A stretch of 64,000 nt of DNA from Bradyrhizobium tropiciagri (GTDB taxonomy: Bacteria > Pseudomonadota > Alphaproteobacteria > Rhizobiales > Xanthobacteraceae), in contig NZ_JAFCKH010000006.1 of the NCBI RefSeq assembly GCF_018130505.1, positions 1 through 64,000 on the forward strand. The letters run 5' to 3'. Below the pieces are notes generated by a model. That model was not told where the DNA came from. It ran no database searches and was given only the letters and a program-made list of their open reading frames with translations. Both the position numbers and the translations under genes were made by a program. Below are positions 1-8,401 of this stretch, piece by piece; position 1 is the first letter of the stretch, and every line of letters begins with the position of its first letter.

Positions 1-94
1 GTCCCCCTTGTTCCGGGGCACCGAAAACACGACACTTCACGAGCTACAAACAGGCGACAGATCACGAGCTACTGACACCGCTCGGCCAGGCCAC

Positions 95-122
95 TTGACA
101 CGTCGGGCAACTCAGCGATACA
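95..122 (+). promoter_or_regulatory. Possible sigma-70 promoter for the mscS gene
   Basis: TTGACA at 95-100 is a perfect -35 hexamer. It is followed after 16 bases by GATACA at 117-122, which matches the -10 consensus only at its central ATA. It lies about 150 bases upstream of the MscS start codon. The rest of 1-271 shows nothing else I can assign. Confidence 0.25.
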
Positions 123-271
123 CTTCCAATATTCCGAAATTGTGCCGGGCTGACCCATCCGGTTCCATTGCATCTTGAGATGCATGGGCTGAATTGCTGC
201 ATTGCGTTGAGATCAGAAGAAATCGCGGGGTCCGTGCGTTAGCGGCCGGCAATGCTGGAGCAGGCGGATTC

Positions 272-1417
272 ATGCAAGAGTTTATCGATGGGTTGGAACA
301 CAGTCTTCGTTGGGTCCCGGACTGGGTTGTCGGCCTTGGCCTGATTACGGGCGCGCTCCTCATCGCGCTCCTGATCCATTCCGTTGCGCGGCGACTGGTG
401 CGCCGCGTCCTGGTTCCGAGAAGTCCGGTCGCGACGATGCTGCTCGACCGCACCGCGGGGCCGACGCGGCTGGCGTTGTGTCTCGCCGCGGTTGCGCTGG
501 TGTTGCCGCTGGCGCCGCTCAGCGATGTGCTGCGTCTGACACTCAGCCATTTCTTCGGCGTCGCCGTGATCGCGCTGGTCGGCTGGATTTCGATCCGTGC
601 CGTCGACATGGCCTCGACGAGATATGTCGACAAATTTCGCCACGACGTCGCCGAGAATTTTCTGGCGCGCAAGCACGTCACCCAGGTTCGTGTCTTCAAG
701 CGGGTGACCGATACGCTGATCGTCATCATCGCGGTGTCGACCGCGCTGATGACGTTCGACTCGGTCCGGCAATATGGCGTCAGCCTGTTCGCCTCCGCCG
801 GTGCCGCCGGCCTCATTCTCGGTCTCGCCGCAAGGCCGCTGCTCAGCAATCTGATCGCCGGCGTGCAGATCGCGGTCACCCAGCCGATCCGCATCGAGGA
901 CGCCGTTCTCATCGAGAACGAATGGGGTTGGGTCGAAGACATCGCCTCGACCTATGTCGTGATCCGGCTCTGGGACTGGCGGCGCATGGTGGTGCCGCTG
1001 GCCTATTTTATCGAGCGCCCATTCCAGAACTGGACCCGCGACGCGCAATCGCTGATCGGCGCGATCGCGCTGCATGTCGACTACAGCGCCGACGTGCCGG
1101 GCATCCGCAAGCGCCTGGAGCAGGTGGCGAAGGAGTCGAAGCTGTGGGACGGCGCGGTGGTCAATCTGCAGGTGATCGACACCCACCCGCGCACCATCGA
1201 GCTGCGCGCGCTGGTCAGCGCGCGAAACGCGCCGCAGTCGTGGGACCTGCGTTGCGAGATCCGCGAGAAGCTGCTGGCGTTCATTCGCGACGAGATGCCG
1301 GATGCGCTGCCGCGCGACCGGGCGATCCTGGCGCCCGCGGATCATGACGGCTTAGGCCGGAATTTCCTGCGCCGCGCGCCGGCCCGCGATCGCCCGGTTG
1401 CGCCGTCGCCCAACTGA
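272..1417 (+). CDS. MscS-family mechanosensitive channel
   Basis: Predicted inner-membrane mechanosensitive channel of 381 residues that would release solutes during hypo-osmotic shock. There are four to five hydrophobic segments in roughly the first 190 residues. These are followed by the pore-lining, Gly/Ala-rich stretch GAAGLILGLAARPLLSN and the MscS beta-domain signature (VTQPIRIEDAVLIENEWG). A mixed alpha/beta cytoplasmic domain follows. The ATG at 272 was chosen because the protein there begins with an amphipathic helix leading into the first membrane segment; the 26 residues encoded upstream are low-complexity. The gene stands alone, with a hairpin just after its stop. The family is clear; a regulatory role is not visible. 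Confidence 0.9.
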   Translation: MQEFIDGLEHSLRWVPDWVVGLGLITGALLIALLIHSVARRLVRRVLVPRSPVATMLLDRTAGPTRLALCLAAVALVLPLAPLSDVLRLTLSHFFGVAVIALVGWISIRAVDMASTRYVDKFRHDVAENFLARKHVTQVRVFKRVTDTLIVIIAVSTALMTFDSVRQYGVSLFASAGAAGLILGLAARPLLSNLIAGVQIAVTQPIRIEDAVLIENEWGWVEDIASTYVVIRLWDWRRMVVPLAYFIERPFQNWTRDAQSLIGAIALHVDYSADVPGIRKRLEQVAKESKLWDGAVVNLQVIDTHPRTIELRALVSARNAPQSWDLRCEIREKLLAFIRDEMPDALPRDRAILAPADHDGLGRNFLRRAPARDRPVAPSPN

Positions 1418-1419
1418 GA

Positions 1420-1450
1420 CGAGGCCGCTACGATCGGCGGCCTCGTTCAT
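1420..1450 (+). terminator. Likely terminator of the mscS gene
   Basis: CGAGGCCGC at 1420-1428 pairs with GCGGCCTCG at 1437-1445. The hairpin starts two bases after the mscS stop and is followed by a short mixed T-containing tail (TTCATTAT). The stem is strong; the T-tract is weak. Confidence 0.55.
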
Positions 1451-1453
1451 TAT

Positions 1454-1488
1454 CAAAGAAAAGGCGGAGCCCGTTGCGGACTCCGCCT
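1454..1488 (-). terminator. Intrinsic terminator of the small minus-strand operon
   Basis: On the minus strand AGGCGGAG pairs with CTCCGCCT and is followed directly by TTTTCTTTG. It lies 15 bases downstream of the stop of the 76-residue gene at 1504-1734. This is a classical Rho-independent terminator. Confidence 0.8.
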
Positions 1489-1503
1489 AGGTTCCAGATT
1501 AGC

Positions 1504-1734
1504 TTACGCAGCACGTTCCTTGCTTGCCTGCTCCTCGACGGTGGTCGCGGTTTCTTCGACGCCCTTTTCGACATTGCCCGCAAGCCTCTCGATGCTGTCG
1601 GCCCACATTCTCAGCATGGTGACCTGAAGGTGCATGATTGGCCTCAAGGCGCTCATGCCCATCGCCGTCGTTGCGACCATGCGCCCTTGGGTGTTGCGCA
1701 TGAATTGGTTCGTGTAATCGATCTTGTCCGTCAT
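1504..1734 (-). CDS. Small phasin-like helical protein
   Basis: A 76-residue protein predicted to be largely helical and amphipathic, with a Met-rich centre and an acidic, Ala/Glu-rich C-terminal end. Its spacing of hydrophobic residues and the LRMWADSIERLAGN stretch recall the phasin (polyhydroxyalkanoate granule coat) family, but it is shorter than ordinary phasins of about 110-180 residues. The ATG overlaps the TGA of the upstream 105-residue gene (ATGA at 1731-1734), so the two are translationally coupled. A strong terminator follows. The phasin link is a resemblance only; the function is unknown. Confidence 0.7.
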   Translation of the reverse strand: MTDKIDYTNQFMRNTQGRMVATTAMGMSALRPIMHLQVTMLRMWADSIERLAGNVEKGVEETATTVEEQASKERAA

Positions 1735-2048
1735 GCTGTTCGCTCCTTCGATCTGAAGTTATGGCCGCGATTGTCGGGTCGTGCCGTGCGTGCTTCCAGG
1801 CACTGGGCCAACGCGTGATCTGCCGCTAGTCTCGCACTTCGCTCGTCATGCATTTCGTCCAGGCTTTTCAAGTAAGCGACTGCCGCAATCTGCAAGAGAT
1901 CGAAGTCGAATTGGCCGGCATCACAAAGGTTGTTGACGTAGCGGCGGAGGGCAGAACGCCTGTTATCGTTCTCGCTGACACCGCTGTGGAGCAGCAAATA
2001 GTTCCGCCAAGCGAACGCGCACGCACCTTCTCTTGCCTGGGCATTCAT
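1731..2048 (-). CDS. Small hypothetical protein
   Basis: A 105-residue soluble protein with no signal peptide or membrane segment; I do not recognise the family. It is rich in Ala, Arg and Asp and probably helical. The ATG at 2048 is preferred over a GTG two codons upstream because GGGAGG sits five bases before it. It is the first gene of a two-gene unit with the phasin-like gene, which starts inside its stop codon. A weak general-stress-type promoter match lies just upstream. Confidence 0.65.
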   Translation of the reverse strand: MNAQAREGACAFAWRNYLLLHSGVSENDNRRSALRRYVNNLCDAGQFDFDLLQIAAVAYLKSLDEMHDERSARLAADHALAQCLEARTARPDNRGHNFRSKERTA

Positions 2049-2071
2049 GGGCACCTCCCTTAAGGTCAGAG

Positions 2072-2097
2072 AAGGACCGACCGGCCCTTTTCGTTCC
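2072..2097 (-). promoter_or_regulatory. Weak EcfG (general stress) promoter match
   Basis: On the minus strand GGAAC (2093-2097) is followed 19 bases later by TT (2072-2073). This fits only the loose rhizobial RpoE2/EcfG form GGAAC-N18/19-TT, not the tighter GTT -10. It lies 24 bases before the ATG of the 105-residue gene. Low confidence. Confidence 0.2.
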
Positions 2098-2219
2098 TCA
2101 ATTTTTAGACGTGTTGTTCTTCCGAGGCCGCGCTGCCGGCGCGGGAACGAGTCGGCGCGGTCATAAAGACACGGTGCGATTCCAGGACATTACGTCCAGC
2201 CGCGATGGTTTCCTGTCGT

Positions 2220-2423
2220 CTATTTATGCCTTGCGATCGATCGAAGATACGCCCGAGCGTCCATCTCCTTGAACCGATCCAGCTTCGCTCGCAGGTGGGA
2301 CGGCAAAGGCGATTGATCCCGATCGAGGATAAGGCGAAGCCTTTCGCCTATCTCATGGCAGATGGCCCGGTAGTGTGCTGTGTTGAGCTGCGCATGCGGC
2401 TCTACCAATGGGACACCTCTCAT
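2220..2423 (-). CDS. Small hypothetical protein coupled to a membrane peptide
   Basis: A 67-residue basic protein of unknown function: an N-terminal Pro/His-containing segment, then two probable helices rich in Arg and Leu. A longer reading frame runs upstream to 2693, but that part is low-complexity and crosses a palindromic repeat, so I take the ATG at 2423. That ATG lies in the TGA of the 32-residue gene upstream (ATGA), which indicates coupled translation. No homologous family comes to mind. Confidence 0.5.
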   Translation of the reverse strand: MRGVPLVEPHAQLNTAHYRAICHEIGERLRLILDRDQSPLPSHLRAKLDRFKEMDARAYLRSIARHK

Positions 2424-2518
2424 ATCAGTCCCAATGCAACCGCAACGAATATTTCCGCGAGGAACGCAGAGCCGGAGAGGGCGATAATGATGACTGCTTC
2501 TACGAGCGACAAGTGCAT
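2420..2518 (-). CDS. 32-residue single-span membrane peptide
   Basis: A very small gene encoding 32 residues: a short polar start (MHLSLVEA) and then one uninterrupted hydrophobic span (VIIIALSGSAFLAEIFVAVA) reaching the C-terminus. AGGTGA lies three bases before the ATG, an excellent Shine-Dalgarno site. Its TGA overlaps the ATG of the next gene (ATGA), so the two probably form one translational unit. Small proteins of this type often regulate a membrane partner, but nothing here identifies one. Support comes from the ribosome site, the coupling and the clean membrane span. Confidence 0.6.
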   Translation of the reverse strand: MHLSLVEAVIIIALSGSAFLAEIFVAVALGLI

Positions 2519-2650
2519 GGCTCACCTCGCAGTTTCTGCGAAGCCCCATTGGTAAATTCGCATATGTTAAGTTGGTTTCGGTGCCGACGGGATTTTTCCG
2601 TGCAGATGGAACTCTGTCCATTCTCGTTTCGCTGCTACGCCACCCACGGC

Positions 2651-2772
2651 GTCGTCCCGGCGAAAGCCGGGACCCATAACCAAGGAAGGTCATTGTTGCG
2701 CGACGCTGGGGCCACAGCTCGTTTCAACAACCCCACCCTGTGGTTATGGGTCCCGGCTTTCGCCGGGACGAC
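2651..2772. repeat. 122-bp palindromic repeat, family A, copy 1
   Basis: A 31-base arm beginning GTCGTCCCGGCGAAAGCCGG (2651-2681) is mirrored at 2742-2772, around a core containing GCGACGCTGGGGCCA. Each arm also contains its own small palindrome (CCCGGC-GAAA-GCCGGG). Further copies lie at 28357, 39677 and 52893, with a solo arm at 59466. It sits 31 bases beyond the stop of the ABC ATPase gene and could act as a transcript end or mRNA stabiliser. Confidence 0.9.
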
Positions 2773-2803
2773 GCATGGGGGGATGTCGCAGATTCAAGCG
2801 ATC

Positions 2804-4336
2804 TCAATGCCCGGCCATGTGCCGGCCGATCTCGGTGAGATCCGCCTCGCTGGCGCGGGCCTCGTGGACGAACTCGCCGTGGAACATCACGACCAGGCGA
2901 TCCGACAGTTCCAGCAGTTCGTCGAGGTCCTCACTGACGAGCAGCACCGCGGCGCCGCGGTTGCGCGCGGCCATGATCTCGGCGTGGATCTGCGCCACCG
3001 CGGCGAAGTCGAGCCCGAAGCAGGGGTTGGCAGCGATCAGCACTTCGACATCGCCGGACAACTCGCGCGCCAGCACCGCGCGCTGCACATTGCCGCCCGA
3101 CAGCGCGGCGATCGGCGTCTCCGGCGTGCGGGTCTTGATCTTGTATCGGTTGATCTTGCGCGTCGCATCGCTGCGGAAGGCCGACCGGTTCAGCCACCAG
3201 CCGCCGCGCGCAAACGGGGCGCGGTCGAACTCGCGGAACGCGATGTTGTCGGCGACGCTCATGCCGCCGACGCAGGCGTTCTTCAGCGGTTCCTCCGGCA
3301 GCAGCGACATCCGGTGCCGGCGCATCTCCTCGCGGCTCGCCGAGTAACTCTCGCCCTGGACGCGGATCACGCCGCTCTCGGCCTCGCGCTGGCCGGCCAG
3401 CACCTCGACGAGCTGGCGCTGGCCGTTGCCGGAGACGCCGGCGATGCCGACGATCTCGCCGCTCTTCACGGTCAGCGACACGCCGTGCACTGCGATCGCG
3501 CCGGCATCGTCGCGCGCGGTGAGGCGGTCGAGCTCGAGCCGCGGCGCGCCGGTCTCGCCGGTGCGCGGCGGCTGCACGGTCAACTGCTCGGCGCCGATCA
3601 TGGTGCGCGCCATCTCGTCCGGCGTGAGGTCGGCGACGCGGCCGGTCCCGGCAAGCTTGCCGCGGCGCAGGATCGTCACGTCATCGGCAAAGGCCATCAC
3701 TTCGCGGAACTTGTGCGTGATCATCAGGATGGTCAGCTCGCCCGCGACCACCATGGCGCGCAGCATGCCGAGCACCTCGTCGGCTTCGCCCGGCGTCAGC
3801 ACCGAGGTCGGCTCGTCCAGGATCAGGAAGCGGCGCTTCAGATAGAGCTGCTTGAGGATCTCGCATTTCTGCCGCTCGCCGGCGGAGATGTCGGCCACCT
3901 TGGCGTCGAGCGGCACCTTGAACGGCATCCGCGAAAGGAACGCTTCGAGCGCCTTCTTCTCCTTGCGCCAGTCGACCACGGCGGGGACGTCGTCGCGCGC
4001 GAGCACCAAATTCTCGGCGACGGTCATCGCCGGCACCAGCGTGAAGTGCTGGTAGACCATGCCAAGCCCGAGCGCATGGGCGTCCTTCGGGTTGGCGATG
4101 GCCTGCTCGCGGCCGCCGACCAGGATGTCGCCCTCGGTGGCGTGGTAATAGCCCATGATGCATTTGACGAGCGTGCTCTTGCCCGCGCCGTTCTCGCCGA
4201 GCAGCGCGTGGAACGAGCCGGGCCGCACCTTCAGCTCGACATTGTCGAGTGCGAGGAAATCGCCGAACCGCATCGTCATGGCGATGGCGTCGACGCCGAA
4301 CGCGCCTGCGGGTAGCGGCGGCTCGCCGATGATCAC
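2804..4336 (-). CDS. ABC transporter ATP-binding protein, BMP/nucleoside type
   Basis: Cytoplasmic double-cassette ATPase of 510 residues, the energy subunit of the BMP-type importer encoded upstream. The first cassette has Walker [10 protein letters not shown] and an ABC signature of the form ISAGERQK followed by [10 protein letters not shown]. The second has the degenerate P-loop [12 protein letters not shown] and signature [10 protein letters not shown], as usual in RbsA/NupO-like ATPases. The start is the GTG at 4336, which overlaps the biuH stop (GTGA). The frame stays open upstream, but only as the shadow of biuH. The substrate is unproven; co-transcription with biuH suggests a ureide, biuret or pyrimidine-type compound. 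Confidence 0.92.
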   Translation of the reverse strand: MIIGEPPLPAGAFGVDAIAMTMRFGDFLALDNVELKVRPGSFHALLGENGAGKSTLVKCIMGYYHATEGDILVGGREQAIANPKDAHALGLGMVYQHFTLVPAMTVAENLVLARDDVPAVVDWRKEKKALEAFLSRMPFKVPLDAKVADISAGERQKCEILKQLYLKRRFLILDEPTSVLTPGEADEVLGMLRAMVVAGELTILMITHKFREVMAFADDVTILRRGKLAGTGRVADLTPDEMARTMIGAEQLTVQPPRTGETGAPRLELDRLTARDDAGAIAVHGVSLTVKSGEIVGIAGVSGNGQRQLVEVLAGQREAESGVIRVQGESYSASREEMRRHRMSLLPEEPLKNACVGGMSVADNIAFREFDRAPFARGGWWLNRSAFRSDATRKINRYKIKTRTPETPIAALSGGNVQRAVLARELSGDVEVLIAANPCFGLDFAAVAQIHAEIMAARNRGAAVLLVSEDLDELLELSDRLVVMFHGEFVHEARASEADLTEIGRHMAGH

Positions 4337-5016
4337 GACAGCGCTCCAATCAGATCGGTGGATGTCGTCACCGCGCCGAACACGCCGCCCTGCATCTTGA
4401 TCATCTTCAGCGCGTGGTCGTGATTGCCCTTGTCGGTGGCGCCGCAGCAGTCCTCGACCAGCACGCATTCGAAGCCGCGGTCGTTGGCCTCGCGCATCGT
4501 GGTGTGGACGCAGACATCGGTGGTGATGCCGGTCAGCACGATGTTCTCGATGCCGCGCACCCGCAGCATCAGTTCGAGGTCGGTGGCGCAGAACGAGCCC
4601 TTGCCGGGCTTGTCGATGATGGGCTCGCCCGGCAGCGGCGCGAGATCGGGAATGATCTCCCAGCCGGGCTCGCCGCGCACCAGGATGCGGCCGCAGGGAC
4701 CGGGATCGCCGATGCCGGCGCCGATCTGCCGCGAGCGCCAGCGCTTGTTGGCGGGCAGGTCGGTGAGGTCGGGCCGGTGGCCTTCGCGGGTGTGGATGAT
4801 GTGAAAGCCCTGCGCGCGCATTACCGCGAGCAATTTCTTGATCGGCTCGATCGGCGCGCGGGTCAGCGACAGGTCGTAGCCCATCTTGTCGACATAGCCG
4901 CCGACGCCGCAGAAATCGGTCTGCATATCGATGATGACGAGCGCGGTGTTTTGCGGGCGCAGGTCGCCATTGTAGGGCCAGGCATAGGGCTCGGACTTGA
5001 TGAAGCGCTCGGGCAT
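4333..5016 (-). CDS. biuH: Biuret amidohydrolase
   Basis: Cysteine hydrolase of the isochorismatase-like superfamily, 227 residues, predicted to hydrolyse biuret to allophanate and ammonia in the cytoplasm. The catalytic triad is visible as Asp30 (IIDMQTDF), Lys136 (IDKPGKGSF) and Cys169 (GITTDVCV). Gln209 and the ANKRWRS and [15 protein letters not shown] segments match, with constant spacing, the characterised rhizobial BiuH as I remember it. The gene lies between the permease (17-base gap) and the ATPase (4-base overlap) of a BMP-type importer, an unusual place for an enzyme. No allophanate hydrolase is present in the window. A related amidohydrolase activity is the main alternative. Confidence 0.88.
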   Translation of the reverse strand: MPERFIKSEPYAWPYNGDLRPQNTALVIIDMQTDFCGVGGYVDKMGYDLSLTRAPIEPIKKLLAVMRAQGFHIIHTREGHRPDLTDLPANKRWRSRQIGAGIGDPGPCGRILVRGEPGWEIIPDLAPLPGEPIIDKPGKGSFCATDLELMLRVRGIENIVLTGITTDVCVHTTMREANDRGFECVLVEDCCGATDKGNHDHALKMIKMQGGVFGAVTTSTDLIGALS

Positions 5017-5033
5017 TTGGCGATCTCGCAAGA

Positions 5034-5960
5034 CTATCTTGTGATGGACAATTCGGCCGGCGCGCCGGTCAGCGTGCGCTTCGGCGAGCAGGTGATGATC
5101 ATGATCGCCAGCGTCAGGATGTAGGGCGCGGCGTTGAACAAGTGATAGCCGGAGGTGATGCCGACCGATTGCAGCGCCGGCCCGAGCGCCGCGGCGCCGC
5201 CGAACGCGAGCGAGGCCCACAGGCAGAGCAGCGGGTCCCAGCGCGCGAAGATCACCAGCGCCACCGCCGTGATGCCCTGTCCCGAGGAGAGGCCTTCGTT
5301 CCAGCTGCCGGGATAGAACAGCGACAGGAACGAGCCGCCGATCCCTGCGAGGAAGCCGCCGACCATGGTGGCGCGCAGGCGTATCAGCAGCACCGAATGA
5401 CCCATCGCGCGCGCCGCGTCGGCGCTTTCGCCGGCAGTGCGGATCAACAGGCCCCAGCGCGTGGTCTTGAACGCCCAGTACAGCAACGGCGCGGTGGCGA
5501 CGCCGATCAGGAACAGCGCGTTGATGCGCAGCGCCGCGCGTACCTGCGGCACGTCGCTCCACCAGCCGAAATCGATCGCCGGCAGCCGTGCCGCGGTCGG
5601 CTCGATCAGCGGCTTGCCGAGAAAGAAAGCGAGGCCGGTGCCGAGCAGCATCAGGGCGATGCCGACGGCGATGTCGTTGACGCGCGGCAGCGAGCAGATG
5701 CCGGCATGCAGCGCGCCGAACAGGGCGCCGGTGATGCCGGCGGCGAGCACGCCGAGCCACGGCGAGCCGGACAGATAGGAGATGCCGTAGGCGCTCATCG
5801 CGCCCATCACCAGCGTGCCCTCGAGGCCGAGATTGATGCGGCCGCTTCGCTCGGTGATGCATTCGCCGAGGCTGACGAACAGAAACGGCGTCGAGACGCG
5901 GATGGCACCGCCGAGCACGGCGAGCGGAACGGTCCAGAGCCCGAGCGAGGTATCAGCCAT
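5034..5960 (-). CDS. ABC transporter permease, BMP/nucleoside type (second)
   Basis: Inner-membrane permease of 308 residues with about eight hydrophobic segments, of the BPD_transp_2 family used by nucleoside and simple-sugar importers. The N-terminal region has the family pattern [18 protein letters not shown]. It starts one base after the stop of the first permease, so the two are co-translated and probably form the heteromeric channel. Transport substrate inferred from neighbours only. Confidence 0.92.
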   Translation of the reverse strand: MADTSLGLWTVPLAVLGGAIRVSTPFLFVSLGECITERSGRINLGLEGTLVMGAMSAYGISYLSGSPWLGVLAAGITGALFGALHAGICSLPRVNDIAVGIALMLLGTGLAFFLGKPLIEPTAARLPAIDFGWWSDVPQVRAALRINALFLIGVATAPLLYWAFKTTRWGLLIRTAGESADAARAMGHSVLLIRLRATMVGGFLAGIGGSFLSLFYPGSWNEGLSSGQGITAVALVIFARWDPLLCLWASLAFGGAAALGPALQSVGITSGYHLFNAAPYILTLAIMIITCSPKRTLTGAPAELSITR

Positions 5961-5961
5961 G

Positions 5962-7071
5962 TCAGGACTTTCCCTTCAGGAAGCCGATGCGTCCGTAGAG
6001 CGCGTCGCTCGCCAGCACGAACACGAAGATGATGCCCTGCAGCACCAGCACCGATGCGTCGGGCAGACCGAGCCGGCGCTGCAGCAGGCCGCCGGAGGCG
6101 CTGATGCCGCCGAGCAGGATCGCTACCGGAATGATCGCAAGCGGATTCTGCCGCGCCAGGAACGCGACGAGGATGCCGGTGAAACCGTAACCGGCCGCGA
6201 GGTTGGCGTTGGTGCGGCCCTGCACGGCGGCGACCTCGATCATGCCGGCGAGCCCGGCGCAGCCGCCGGCAAGGAAGCAGACGGTCAGGATCAGCTTGCC
6301 GACGCCGAGGCCCACGATCTTCGCGGCGCGGATGTTGCCGCCGGCAACGCGCGCGGCGAAGCCGAAGGTGGTGTGATAGATCAGGATGTAGGCGGCAACC
6401 GCCGCGACGAGGCCGAACACCAGGCCCCAATGCACGTCGGTGCCGGGAATGCTGCCGATCATGTTGGCGGCGCCGATCTCGCGGGTCGACGGCTTGTTGA
6501 GGCTGGCCGGATCGCGCAGCGGACCCTCGACCAGGTGGTTGAGGATCGCGAGCGCGATATAGACCAGCAGCAGGCTCGAGATCGTCTCGTTGACGCCGCG
6601 GTACTGCCGCAAGCCGCCTGACAGCGTGATCCAGAGGCCGCCGCCGATCACGCCCGCGATCACCATCGCAATCTGCACGACGATCGGTGCCGCGCCTTGC
6701 AGCGCCAGCGCCGCCGATGTCGCCGACAGCGCGCCGATCAACAGCGCGCCTTCGCCGCCGATGATCACCATGCCGAGCTGCGCCGGCAGCGCCGTGCACA
6801 ATGCGGTGAGGATCAAGGGGGCGGCGCGGGTCAGCGTGTTCTGCCAAGAGAACCACGTGCCGAACGCGCCGTAATACATGTAGAAATACAGATCGAGCGG
6901 GTTCTTGCCGTAGAGCGCGACGAAGCCGCCGAACACCGCGAGCGCGCCGATCAGTGCGGCGCATGGAATCAGGACGTACTCGATGCTGGTGCCGTAGCGC
7001 TGGAGGAATCCGGGATCGGCGGCCGGAGCAACTCCGGCCGCGTCCACCGTTTCCGCCGTCTCCGCCGTCAC
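5962..7071 (-). CDS. ABC transporter permease, BMP/nucleoside type (first)
   Basis: Inner-membrane permease of 369 residues, the larger of the pair, with an N-terminal cytoplasmic extension rich in Ala and acidic residues before the first membrane span near residue 35. The central segment MVIIGGEGALLIGA is the family signature equivalent to NLGLEG in the partner. The start is GTG at 7071, overlapping the TGA of the binding-protein gene (GTGA). Longer in-frame starts upstream would only read through that gene and are rejected. Confidence 0.92.
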   Translation of the reverse strand: MTAETAETVDAAGVAPAADPGFLQRYGTSIEYVLIPCAALIGALAVFGGFVALYGKNPLDLYFYMYYGAFGTWFSWQNTLTRAAPLILTALCTALPAQLGMVIIGGEGALLIGALSATSAALALQGAAPIVVQIAMVIAGVIGGGLWITLSGGLRQYRGVNETISSLLLVYIALAILNHLVEGPLRDPASLNKPSTREIGAANMIGSIPGTDVHWGLVFGLVAAVAAYILIYHTTFGFAARVAGGNIRAAKIVGLGVGKLILTVCFLAGGCAGLAGMIEVAAVQGRTNANLAAGYGFTGILVAFLARQNPLAIIPVAILLGGISASGGLLQRRLGLPDASVLVLQGIIFVFVLASDALYGRIGFLKGKS

Positions 7072-8177
7072 GCGGTGGCTCCGATCACGCCCTCGACGAG
7101 GTAATCCATCTTCTCGAGCTCGGGATCCTGCTGGCCGCGGTCGGTGCCGGCGGCGATCACGGTCTTGCCCTTGTTGTCGGCGATCGGGCCCTTGAAGATC
7201 GCGAAGTCGCCGGCCATGAACTTGGCCTTGACGTCGTCGGCACGCTTGCGCGCTTCCGCCGACACCGCCTCGCCATAGGGCGAGACCTTGACGATCTCCT
7301 CCTTCAATCCGCCGCGATAGAAGTTCGGGATCGGCTGGCCCGATGTGATCATCTTGACGAACTTCGGATACAGCGCCTCCCAATTCCATTCGGCGCCGGT
7401 GAGATAGGCCTTCGGCGCCAGCGGAGACTGGTTGACGTGATAGCCGCACACCATCGCGCCGCGCCGCGCGGCGTTCTCGACCATCGTCTTCGGTCCGTCG
7501 ACATGGCAGGTCAGCACGTCGACGCCCTGGTCGATCAGGCTGTTGGTGGCCTCGGCTTCCTTGACCGGCATCGACCAGTCGCCGGTGAAGATCACCTGCG
7601 TGGTCGCCTTCGGATTGGCGAGGCGTGCGCCCAGCGTGAAGGCGTTGATGTTGCGCAAGACCTGCGGGATCGGCTTGGCGGCGACGAAGCCGAGCTTGCC
7701 GCTCTTGGTCGAATAGCCGGCGACGATGCCTGAGATGAACTGCGCCTCGTCGATATAGCCGAAATAGCTGCCGGCGTTCTTGGGGTCCTTGTCGGACCAC
7801 AATCCGCCGCAGTGCTCGAAATGCAGCTTCGGAAACTTGCTCGCCATCTTGACGACATGCGGGTTGTAGTAGCCGAACGAGGTCGGAAACAGCAGCGTGG
7901 CGCCGTCGAGGTTGATCATGGACTCGATGGTCTTCTCGACCGCATCGGTCTCCGCGACCTTCTCTTCCTCGATCACCTTGACGCCGGGCAGTTTCTTCAC
8001 CGCCGCGGCGCCCTGTGCGTGGGCCTGGTTGTAGCCGTAGTCGTCGCGCGACCCGACATAGATGAAGCCGATCGTGGTCTCGGCGGCGGCCGCGCCGCGG
8101 ACACCCAGCGCGCTGCCGAATGCCAGCGCCGCGCTTCCCTGCAACAAATGCCGACGTGAAATCCTGCCAAAATCCAT
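7068..8177 (-). CDS. BMP-family substrate-binding lipoprotein-like protein
   Basis: Periplasmic substrate-binding protein of 369 residues, family BMP (PnrA-like), which in characterised cases binds purine nucleosides or related compounds. The N-terminus carries a Tat-type signal (ISRRHLLQGSAALAFGSALG) ending in AAA before ETTIGFIYVG. A lipobox cysteine is absent, so the mature protein is probably soluble. The ATG at 8177 has GGGGAG about eight bases upstream. It is the first gene of the operon, downstream of a sigma-54 promoter, so expression should follow nitrogen status. Binding of ureides, biuret or pyrimidine breakdown products is inferred from biuH and the divergent carbamoylase. Confidence 0.9.
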   Translation of the reverse strand: MDFGRISRRHLLQGSAALAFGSALGVRGAAAAETTIGFIYVGSRDDYGYNQAHAQGAAAVKKLPGVKVIEEEKVAETDAVEKTIESMINLDGATLLFPTSFGYYNPHVVKMASKFPKLHFEHCGGLWSDKDPKNAGSYFGYIDEAQFISGIVAGYSTKSGKLGFVAAKPIPQVLRNINAFTLGARLANPKATTQVIFTGDWSMPVKEAEATNSLIDQGVDVLTCHVDGPKTMVENAARRGAMVCGYHVNQSPLAPKAYLTGAEWNWEALYPKFVKMITSGQPIPNFYRGGLKEEIVKVSPYGEAVSAEARKRADDVKAKFMAGDFAIFKGPIADNKGKTVIAAGTDRGQQDPELEKMDYLVEGVIGATA

Positions 8178-8253
8178 TTGCCTGCTCCCCTCCGGCGGTC
8201 TGCCGCCTGTCCTTGTCGCAGCCGCCTGAAACGACGGAGCCGATGGGAGGTGT

Positions 8254-8269
8254 CGCAAGCTTCGTGCCA
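8254..8269 (-). promoter_or_regulatory. Sigma-54 promoter of the importer/biuH operon
   Basis: Read on the minus strand, the sequence is TGGCACGAAGCTTGCG. It matches the RpoN consensus TGGCACG-N4-TTGCW at every fixed position except the last base. The -24/-12 spacing is exact. Transcription would begin near 8242, about 65 bases before the binding-protein ATG. An enhancer-bound activator such as NtrC would be required. Confidence 0.85.
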
Positions 8270-8376
8270 GAGCACGTCCAGCGATCATGGCGAGCTAACG
8301 CTTTGAAATTGATGGGGATCGGGTGCGGGTCCCGGACGGTCGACAGCCCGCCTTGCCACCGTTTGCTTATATCTTA

Positions 8377-8401
8377 GGCGATCAATCGCCGTTGTATGCA
8401 A
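8377..8401. promoter_or_regulatory. Candidate operator pair in the divergent region
   Basis: GGCGAT-CA-ATCGCC (8377-8390) is a perfect 14-base palindrome. It is followed by TTGTATGCAA (8392-8401), which has the outward form of GntR-family operators (TTGTATACAA-like). Both lie midway between the divergent genes. Function is inferred only. Confidence 0.35.

Noticed and set aside
112-942. Long open frames on the minus strand opposite the MscS gene (also 239-1345)
   Set aside because: Antisense shadows of a GC-rich coding region; low-complexity Arg/Ala/Ser composition and no domain.
2424-2693. Extension of the 67-residue gene to a 157-residue protein starting at 2693
   Set aside because: The added part crosses a palindromic repeat and a separate 32-residue gene with its own ribosome site.
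2408-4315. 635-codon plus-strand frame opposite the ABC ATPase
   Set aside because: His/Asp/Gly/Leu-rich shadow typical of the antisense of GC-rich genes; the opposite strand has Walker and signature motifs.
4336-4468. Longer N-terminus for the BMP-type ATPase
   Set aside because: The extra 44 residues are biuH read in another frame; the GTG at 4336 overlaps the biuH stop exactly as at the other junctions of this operon.
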